Shown: piece by piece, positions 1-5,541 of the stretch
How positions within the stretch are numbered: position 1 is the first letter of the stretch
Layout of the letters: each line of letters begins with the position of its first letter
NCBI GenBank assembly: GCA_029931995.1
Contig: JAOZQX010000116.1
Span: 1-5,541 of the forward strand
Reading direction: 5' to 3'
Source: Bacteroidales bacterium
GTDB lineage: Bacteria > Bacteroidota > Bacteroidia > Bacteroidales > GCA-2711565
Length of the DNA stretch: 5,541 nucleotides
Program-made: the position numbers and the translations under genes
Notes under the pieces: model-generated
The model's database searches: none
What the model saw: only the letters and a program-made list of their open reading frames with translations
What the model was told of the DNA's origin: nothing

Positions 1-387
1 TTTCCTTCCACGATAATCGGATTAAATATGAACATTCCAATTTTTAGCAGCGGATCAAGAAGTGCTAAAGTTAAGCAAGCCAAGCTTGAGCTCAGAAAAG
101 TAGAAGAACTGGAAGTTCAATTAAAAAACAGCCTGAACACTGAGGAAGATAATGCTAAAACTAATTTTAAAAATACATTGTTAATCCATCAAAACCTGAA
201 GAACAATGTAAAACTAGCCTTCAAGATTTATAATAAAACCCAATTAAAATATCAGGAGGGCATTTCTTCAAGTATGGATTTATTACAAACATACAATCAG
301 TATTTAGAATCGGAAGGAAGTTATGTGGGATCTATTGTTGATTTAGTATCAGCCAAATTGGCTCTCGAAAAGTTATTTGCAGAATAA
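1..387 (+). CDS. TolC-family outer-membrane efflux protein, C-terminal fragment (5' end outside window)
   Basis: This is the outer-membrane channel component of a tripartite efflux pump; family members form a trimeric beta-barrel with a long periplasmic alpha-helical tunnel. The frame is open from base 1, so the ATG at 28 is an internal Met and not the start. 128 residues are visible of a family that is usually 400-500 long. Visible residues 7-18 form a beta-strand followed by the turn 'PIFSSGSR', the usual strand-to-helix transition of the second TolC repeat. A long, charged amphipathic helix follows, and then the C-terminal helix pattern with 'YQEGISSSMDLLQTYNQYL' and the ending 'AKLALEKLFAE', both typical of TolC-family proteins. 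The stop TAA lies 18 bases before the TetR start, in the same frame. Seen: the motifs and the open left end. Inferred: that it is the exit duct for the pump encoded downstream. Family assignment is confident; substrate is unknown. Confidence 0.93.
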   Translation, partial: FPSTIIGLNMNIPIFSSGSRSAKVKQAKLELRKVEELEVQLKNSLNTEEDNAKTNFKNTLLIHQNLKNNVKLAFKIYNKTQLKYQEGISSSMDLLQTYNQYLESEGSYVGSIVDLVSAKLALEKLFAE

Positions 388-405
388 ACCTTTAGTTCAA
401 AAAGC

Positions 406-1020
406 ATGTTTTGTTGTAAAAAAGAAGAAAAAATAATTCAGAAATCGCTCGAGCTTTTTAGCACTTACGGAATTAAGAGTGTGTCGATGGAGGACATCTC
501 CACGAATTTGGGGATTTCAAAAAAAACACTTTATCGTTTTGTAAAAGACAAACAGGAATTAGTTGGTAAAGCTATTGCCAATAATTTTGACACCAACGAT
601 AAAAAAATTCAAGCGCTGTTAAAACCCACCTTTAATGCCATTGAAGAAGTATTGGCTTTGGTACGTTTTTTTACCGAATTGCACCAATCTCACTCACCTA
701 ATATGATTTTTGATCTTCAAAAATTTTATCCGGAAGTTTATCAAACACTTTGTAAAAAACGAAAAGAAAAACTCTTATTATTTTATGAGAATAATTTTAA
801 AAAAGGCATTAAAGAAGGATTATACCGCCAAAATATGGATATGGATGTTGTGAAAAGAATAATTGTTCATTTATCGGAGACCATCATTGAAAGTGATACT
901 TTCACTATTGAAGAAATAGCATCTCCACATTTTATTCAAGAATTATACTCATATCACCTTCATGGAATCGTTAGTGAAAAAGGGCATGAAATTTTAAATA
1001 AAGAATTAGATAACATTTAA
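406..1020 (+). CDS. TetR/AcrR-family transcriptional regulator
   Basis: A 204-residue DNA-binding repressor of usual TetR length. Residues 8-54 form the N-terminal three-helix DNA-binding domain. The helix-turn-helix spans about 28-47, 'MEDISTNLGISKKTLYRFVK', preceded by the 'LFSTYGIKSVS' helix-1/2 pattern and followed by the typical 'DKQELV'. Residues 55-204 are the helical ligand-binding and dimerisation domain, including 'FDLQKFYPEVY' (102-112) and 'GIKEGLYR' (134-141), often seen in Bacteroidota TetR proteins. The start is well fixed: the upstream TolC stop is in the same frame, no other start lies between, and the next Met (28) is already inside the DNA-binding domain. No Shine-Dalgarno sequence is visible, only 'caaaaagc' before the ATG. 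It sits between channel and adaptor genes, 11 bases before the adaptor, so local control of the pump and of itself is likely (inference). Two adjacent cysteines (3-4) precede the domain; another is at 116. Confidence 0.95.
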   Translation: MFCCKKEEKIIQKSLELFSTYGIKSVSMEDISTNLGISKKTLYRFVKDKQELVGKAIANNFDTNDKKIQALLKPTFNAIEEVLALVRFFTELHQSHSPNMIFDLQKFYPEVYQTLCKKRKEKLLLFYENNFKKGIKEGLYRQNMDMDVVKRIIVHLSETIIESDTFTIEEIASPHFIQELYSYHLHGIVSEKGHEILNKELDNI

Positions 1021-1031
1021 AATAATTAATA

Positions 1032-2162
1032 ATGAAAAAAATCATCATCATAGCAATCGTACTTTTTGTGGCTAGTTGTGGATCGACATCTGACAATGAA
1101 ACCAAAAAGGCTGAACTTACTAAATTGAAAACTGAATTAAACAACATTCAAAATAAAATTGCAGCTTTAGATAAGGAGCTGGCTAACGATCAGGATAATG
1201 AAAACATTCAATCCTATAAAACGCCTGTTTCTGTAAAAGAAGTTAACAAAGAGGTTTTCAATCACTTTATTGAAGTTAGCGGAAATATTGAGGCTGTGAA
1301 TACAGCTTTTATCAGCCCTGAAATGGCTGGACAAATTAAAAAAGTTTATGTAAAAGAAGGTGAACGTGTGAGCAAAGGACAAAAACTGGCTAAGCTCAAT
1401 ACCGCCACTATCGAAAAAAACATCAATGAGCTTAAAACAGGATTGGAATATGCCACAATTATTTACACTAAACAAAAGAATTTGTGGGATCAAAAAATCG
1501 GTTCTGAAATTGATTACCTAACAGCAAAAAACACCAAAGATGGTCTGGAAGATAAATTAGAGACCCTAAAAGTACAATTAGAATTGGCTCTTATTAAGGC
1601 TCCTTTTGGTGGTATTATTGACGATATCATTCAAAAAGAGGGAGAACTGGCATCTCCGGGAATGCAAATGATGCAACTGGTTAATTTAAACAAACTTTAT
1701 ATCAATGCAGATGTAGCAGAAACCTATTTGCCGGTCATTCATAAAGGAGATAAGGTTGAATTAAGCTTCCCAACTTTTCCTGATTTAGCTATGACCATTC
1801 CTGTTTATCGCATCGCAAATACCATTCACCCGCTAAATCGAACGGTAATCATGCAATTGCAAATTAATAATAAAAATGAGCTGTTGAAACCAAATGGCTT
1901 AGCCCTTATCCGAATTAACGACTTTTCGGCGAAAGACGCATTAGTGGTTCCATCCATTATTATAAAACAAGACATGACTGGTTCGTTTTTGTATGTTGTA
2001 AAACTGGTGAACAAAGAATGGATTGCCAAAAAACAATACATAAAAATAGGAGTTTCATTTGAAGATCAAACCTTGGTTACAGAAGGTTTATCTGTTGGTG
2101 AGAAAGTAGTTGTTGAAGGTTATAATCAAATATCCGATGGTTCGGAAATCGAAATAAAATAA
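1032..2162 (+). CDS. Efflux RND transporter periplasmic adaptor subunit (HlyD/AcrA-type MFP), lipoprotein
   Basis: A 376-residue membrane-fusion protein that joins the inner-membrane permease to the outer-membrane channel. Residues 1-16 are a lipoprotein signal peptide: Lys2-Lys3, a hydrophobic core, and a lipobox ending 'VASC', with Cys16 the predicted lipidation site. Residues 24-52 look like a coiled coil, with Leu/Ile at heptad-like spacing and many Lys/Glu. The first half of the lipoyl (biotinyl-like) domain is about 88-123 ('AGQIKKVYVKEGERVSKGQ'). A short alpha-hairpin spans 124-184, carrying a K147-L151-S158 version of the TolC-docking RLS motif. The second lipoyl half is about 186-218 ('IKAPFGGIIDDI' and 'EGELASPGM'). 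The beta-barrel is about 219-297 and the membrane-proximal domain about 300-376, ending in the typical 'VTEGLSVGEKVVVEG'. The ATG is the first in-frame start giving the signal peptide. Eleven bases separate it from the TetR gene and 27 from the permease gene. Family assignment is secure; the coiled coil is judged by eye. Confidence 0.95.
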   Translation: MKKIIIIAIVLFVASCGSTSDNETKKAELTKLKTELNNIQNKIAALDKELANDQDNENIQSYKTPVSVKEVNKEVFNHFIEVSGNIEAVNTAFISPEMAGQIKKVYVKEGERVSKGQKLAKLNTATIEKNINELKTGLEYATIIYTKQKNLWDQKIGSEIDYLTAKNTKDGLEDKLETLKVQLELALIKAPFGGIIDDIIQKEGELASPGMQMMQLVNLNKLYINADVAETYLPVIHKGDKVELSFPTFPDLAMTIPVYRIANTIHPLNRTVIMQLQINNKNELLKPNGLALIRINDFSAKDALVVPSIIIKQDMTGSFLYVVKLVNKEWIAKKQYIKIGVSFEDQTLVTEGLSVGEKVVVEGYNQISDGSEIEIK

Positions 2163-2163
2163 A

Positions 2164-2185
2164 TTTTTTATCTGAAAATAAAAAA
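2164..2185. repeat. A/T-only inverted repeat between adaptor and permease genes
   Basis: A perfect 8-base inverted repeat, TTTTTTAT (2164-2171) and ATAAAAAA (2178-2185), is separated by the six bases ctgaaa. It fills most of the 27-base gap between the adaptor stop and the permease start. As RNA it would be a weak stem with only A-U pairs, ending four bases before the permease ATG. No T-run follows it on the plus strand, so it does not look like a terminator. In DNA this AT-rich it may be chance; a mild effect on permease translation or mRNA processing is only a possibility. Confidence 0.4.
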
Positions 2186-2189
2186 GCAG

Positions 2190-5100
2190 ATGAGTATTAA
2201 AGATAATGTTGAAAAAATAGTTAGGGAGTTTAAATTAACCACTCTCGCTCTTAAAAATAAAAATACCGTATTCCTTTTAACTGTTGCTCTTGCAGCCTTT
2301 GGGTTATTCTCTTACGTAAGGCTCCCGAAAGAACTTCAGCCCGATATTTCGGTGCCATGGATATTAGTTACAACCGTATATCCGGGAAATGCTCCTGTTG
2401 ATATTGAAAACCTTATTAGCCGACCATTGGAGAAAGAAATTGAAACCATAAAGGGGATCAAAAAAATGACTTCAACTTCGGCTCAGGATTATTCATTGGT
2501 TTTTATCGAGTTCAACACAAATGTTGAAATTTCGGAAGCTTTAACCGATGTAAAAGATGCCGTTGACAAAGCCAAAAGCGAGTTGCCCAATGATTTATTA
2601 GATGATCCTGTTATTGATGACATCGAAATGTCGGAATTTCCTATCATCAATATTAATCTGTCGGGTGATTATAGTTTGGTTGAATTAAAAAAATATGCTG
2701 AGTTTCTAGAAGATGAATTTGAAACCATTTATGAGGTGGCTCGTGTCGATATTACAGGGATTAATGACAGAGAAATAAAAATTAATGTTGACATACACAA
2801 GCTGGCTGCCAACCAACTTAATTTTGATGATATTGAAAATGCAATTGCTGCCGAAAACTTGTCAATGTCGGCCGGAGAAGTTAAGCTTGGTGGTACGCGA
2901 CGATCCATCCGTACAGATGGTGAATTCACCAATATAAAAGAAATTGAAAATATTATTATTAAAAGTGAAGATCAGAAAATTGTTTATTTAAAAGATATAG
3001 CCAACGTTATTGATGGCTTTGCAGAACCTAACAGTTTCGCACGTTTAAATAAACAGCCTGTTGTCTCACTTCAGGTAGTGAAAAAAAGTGGCGAAAACAT
3101 ATTGGCTACTACCGATCAGGTATTTGAAATCCTCAATTTAGCAAAAGCAAACCATTCATTGCCTGAGAATCTGAAAATTTCGATCACAAACGATACCTCC
3201 GATATGGTTCGCCAGCAACTAAGCAATTTGGAGAATAGTATAATACTGGGGATGCTGTTCGTAATTATTGTCTTATTTTTCTTTTTGGGAACGCGTAACG
3301 CACTTTTTGTTGGGTTTGCAATACCAATGTCCATGTTCATCTCTTTTGTTATTATATCGCTTATGGGGATGCGCATAAATATGATGGTTTTATTCTCCTT
3401 GATTTTAGCCTTGGGAATGCTTGTGGATAATGCTATTGTTGTGGTAGAAAACATTGTTCGGTTCAGCAATAAAGGACATACTTTATTTAGTGCCGCTAAA
3501 AATGCAGTGGGCGAAATTGCCATGCCAATTATTTCATCTACCCTAACAACACTGGCTGTCTTTTTCCCTCTTATTTTCTGGGATTCAATAGTGGGCGAAT
3601 TTATGAAGTTCTTGCCAATTACTTTAATCATTGTTCTATCGTCGTCCTTGTTTGTGGCCCTGATTATTATTCCTGTTTTTGCCTCTACTTTTAATCCCAT
3701 TCAGCAAGCAAAAGCAAGCAACAAAAGAAAGATTAATATTATTGTTTCTATCCTTTTTGCCATTGCAGCTTTATTTTATATTGCAGGAATTAATTTATTA
3801 GGCAACTTAATAGTAATCGGATCACTGATTACTTTATTCAATGTTTATTATTTTAAATCAAAAGGACAGTGGTTTCAGGATGTTGGACTACCTCGACTAG
3901 AAAATTTTTATATAAAAGTTTTGCAATTTGCATTAAGAAAACGAAATCCTTATTATTTCATTGCCGGAACATTTTTGCTGCTTTTTCTAACCATTGCATT
4001 CCTTGGCGCAAGACAACCAAAAATATTATTTTTTCCTGACGGGGAACCAAAATATATTAACATTTTGGCCGAATTACCTATTGGTACAGACATTACTGCG
4101 TCAAATGAATTTATGATGATACTCGAAGATAAGGTGTTCGAAGTTTTACAGCCTTATGACAAATATGTTGAATCGGTACTTACCAATGTTGGGAGCGGCT
4201 CAAACAGCGAAAGTGATTTTTTGGCCATTGGAGAAACCCCTCATAAAGGGCGGATTACTGTTACGTTTGTAGATTATGAATACCGAGATGGAATTAATAC
4301 TTCTGATTTAATGAAGGAAATTAGTAGCGAGATTACTGGTAAATATCCAGGTGTTTTAGTTTCTGTTGAAAAACAGAGTATGGGACCACCCACCGGAAAA
4401 CCCATTAATATTGAAGTTAGCGGAAAAGAATTTAATAAACTATTGGCCTTAACAGATACCATGGAAAATTTCATTCAGGATGCAAGAATTGAAGGAATTG
4501 AAGGATTTAAAATTGATTTAGACATCGGGAAACCCGAAATGGTTATTCATATTGATCGGGATAAAGCCAGGCGATTTGAACTATCGACAGCACAAATTGC
4601 GATGACCCTAAGAACAGCTCTATTCGGTAAAGAAATATCTGATTTTAAAGAAGGTGAAGAGGAGTATCCCATTCAGTTAAGAATGATGGATAAATATCGT
4701 TACGATATTCCTTCTTTATTAAATCAAAAAGTAACCTTTCAAAACAAACAAGGGAAATGGATTCAAATTCCTATTTCAGCCATAGTATCTGTAGAATATG
4801 GCACAACTTATGGGGCGGTAAAACGCAAAAATATGGATCGGGTTGTTACTCTATATTCTAACGTAATTGAAGGATATAATGCGAATGAGATCAATATCAA
4901 AATTAAAGAACGTTTAGAATATTTTGAGATTCCGGTTGGCTATGAATATTCATTTACCGGAGAACAGGAAGATCAGCAAGAATCGACCGACTTTTTAGTC
5001 AGGGCATTAATCATCGCCATTTCATTAATTTTCATCATTTTGGTTTCGCAATTTAACTCTGTTGTCAGGCCAATGATTATTTTGGCAAGTGTGCTTTTTA

Positions 5101-5541
5101 GTACTATTGGGGTGTTTGGGGGAATTGCCACATTTAATATGAACGTCGTTATTATTATGACAGGGGTAGGAATTGTTTCGCTGGCAGGAGTGGTTGTAAA
5201 TAACGCCATTGTTTTAGTTGATTATATTGATTTACTGAAACGTAGAAAACGCAGTGATCTCGGTATAGATGATACGGTAATGCTTTCGCCAAAACAGTCT
5301 GTTGATTGTATTATTGAAGGAGGTAAAACCAGATTACGTCCTGTATTGCTCACGGCCATTACAACTATTTTAGGCTTGATACCTATGGCCATAGGAATGA
5401 ATGTAAACTTCCGAACTTTCTTACTCTATTTCGATCCTCAATTTTCAATTGGAGGAGATATGGTTATGTTTTGGGGGCCTCTGTCGTGGACGGTTATATT
5501 CGGATTAACGTTTGCAACATTCCTTACACTGATTGTTGTAC
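2190..5541 (+). CDS. Efflux RND transporter permease subunit (AcrB/HAE-1-like), 3' end outside window
   Basis: This is the inner-membrane proton-driven pump. The frame is open for 1117 codons to the window edge with no stop; family members run about 1000-1170 residues, so little is missing. TM1 is about 26-43. The porter region opens with 'VTTVYPGNAPVDIENLIS' (60-77), a hallmark RND segment. TM2-TM6 lie near 348-367, 371-392, 398-421, 445-463 and 475-500. TM4 carries 'GMLVDNAIVVVENI', matching AcrB's Asp407-Asp408 region but with Asp413-Asn414. Two additional hydrophobic stretches follow (about 513-532 and 535-554). TM7 is about 589-606, then the second periplasmic half, with 'SMGPPTGKPINIEVSG' (730-745). 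TM8-TM12 lie near 935-953, 962-980, 986-1012, 1050-1070 and 1096 onward. TM10 has 'VVVNNAIVLVDYI', with Asn1004 where AcrB has Lys940. This is not the CusA-type metal-exporter motif, so a drug/hydrophobe class is favoured; the substrate is unknown. The ATG is the first after the adaptor's in-frame stop and has no Shine-Dalgarno sequence. Confidence 0.96.
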   Translation, partial: MSIKDNVEKIVREFKLTTLALKNKNTVFLLTVALAAFGLFSYVRLPKELQPDISVPWILVTTVYPGNAPVDIENLISRPLEKEIETIKGIKKMTSTSAQDYSLVFIEFNTNVEISEALTDVKDAVDKAKSELPNDLLDDPVIDDIEMSEFPIININLSGDYSLVELKKYAEFLEDEFETIYEVARVDITGINDREIKINVDIHKLAANQLNFDDIENAIAAENLSMSAGEVKLGGTRRSIRTDGEFTNIKEIENIIIKSEDQKIVYLKDIANVIDGFAEPNSFARLNKQPVVSLQVVKKSGENILATTDQVFEILNLAKANHSLPENLKISITNDTSDMVRQQLSNLENSIILGMLFVIIVLFFFLGTRNALFVGFAIPMSMFISFVIISLMGMRINMMVLFSLILALGMLVDNAIVVVENIVRFSNKGHTLFSAAKNAVGEIAMPIISSTLTTLAVFFPLIFWDSIVGEFMKFLPITLIIVLSSSLFVALIIIPVFASTFNPIQQAKASNKRKINIIVSILFAIAALFYIAGINLLGNLIVIGSLITLFNVYYFKSKGQWFQDVGLPRLENFYIKVLQFALRKRNPYYFIAGTFLLLFLTIAFLGARQPKILFFPDGEPKYINILAELPIGTDITASNEFMMILEDKVFEVLQPYDKYVESVLTNVGSGSNSESDFLAIGETPHKGRITVTFVDYEYRDGINTSDLMKEISSEITGKYPGVLVSVEKQSMGPPTGKPINIEVSGKEFNKLLALTDTMENFIQDARIEGIEGFKIDLDIGKPEMVIHIDRDKARRFELSTAQIAMTLRTALFGKEISDFKEGEEEYPIQLRMMDKYRYDIPSLLNQKVTFQNKQGKWIQIPISAIVSVEYGTTYGAVKRKNMDRVVTLYSNVIEGYNANEINIKIKERLEYFEIPVGYEYSFTGEQEDQQESTDFLVRALIIAISLIFIILVSQFNSVVRPMIILASVLFSTIGVFGGIATFNMNVVIIMTGVGIVSLAGVVVNNAIVLVDYIDLLKRRKRSDLGIDDTVMLSPKQSVDCIIEGGKTRLRPVLLTAITTILGLIPMAIGMNVNFRTFLLYFDPQFSIGGDMVMFWGPLSWTVIFGLTFATFLTLIVV

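Noticed and set aside
28..387. A stand-alone 119-residue protein starting at the ATG at 28
   Set aside because: The frame is open to base 1 and the residues before this Met continue the TolC-family beta-strand, so the Met is internal to a longer truncated gene.
388..405. Possible promoter or operator for the TetR gene
   Set aside because: Only 18 bases separate the genes, with no convincing Bacteroidota-type -7 element and no palindrome. A promoter could lie inside the channel gene, but nothing seen supports one.
1167..1493. A 108-codon open frame on the minus strand
   Set aside because: It is antisense to the adaptor's lipoyl domain and hairpin and encodes no recognisable domain. It is a shadow of the real gene.
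2164..2185. Inverted repeat as a transcription terminator
   Set aside because: The stem has only A-U pairs and no T-run follows on the plus strand. Ending the transcript here would separate the adaptor from its permease, which is unlikely.
3426..3431. Asp-Asn in TM4 as a sign of a dead or decaying pump
   Set aside because: The frame is intact for 1117 codons, all RND landmarks are present, and the matching TM10 change suggests a functional variant rather than decay.
3116..3700. A 194-codon open frame on the minus strand
   Set aside because: It lies wholly inside the permease gene, whose plus-strand protein has clear RND motifs across the same bases, including TM2-TM6. The antisense protein shows no recognisable domain and is a by-product of biased codon use.
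4973..5209. A 78-codon open frame on the minus strand (similar ones at 1826-2041, 2729-2932 and 4274-4474)
   Set aside because: All are antisense to well-supported adaptor or permease coding sequence, with low-complexity Ile/Thr/Ser-rich products and no family resemblance.

Overview
The window looks like part of a Bacteroidota chromosome. The DNA is clearly AT-rich, starts lack Shine-Dalgarno-like sequences and are preceded by A-rich DNA, and the proteins resemble the Bacteroidota versions of these families by eye. No database search was possible, so the phylum is an inference.

All of the readable content is one plus-strand cluster for a tripartite RND-type efflux system. In order it holds: the C-terminal end of a TolC-family outer-membrane channel protein (1-387, entering from the left edge); a complete TetR/AcrR-family repressor (406-1020); a complete lipoprotein periplasmic adaptor of the HlyD/AcrA (MFP) type (1032-2162); and nearly all of an RND inner-membrane permease (2190 to the right edge). 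The permease frame is open for 1117 codons and is cut off inside its last transmembrane helix, so only a few tens of residues are probably missing. Gaps between genes are 18, 11 and 27 bases. No terminator or clear internal promoter is visible, so the four genes are most simply one operon.

Working model: the permease takes substrate from the membrane or periplasm using proton flow, the adaptor bridges it to the outer-membrane channel, and the TetR protein represses the operon until a ligand releases it. The substrate cannot be read from the sequence. The window shows a familiar type of system rather than a new one. The points worth a second look are the regulator placed between channel and adaptor, a permease proton-relay motif that differs from AcrB, two extra hydrophobic segments and a long last periplasmic loop in the permease, a coiled-coil stalk and a K-L-S variant of the channel-docking motif in the adaptor, and a small A/T-only inverted repeat before the permease gene.
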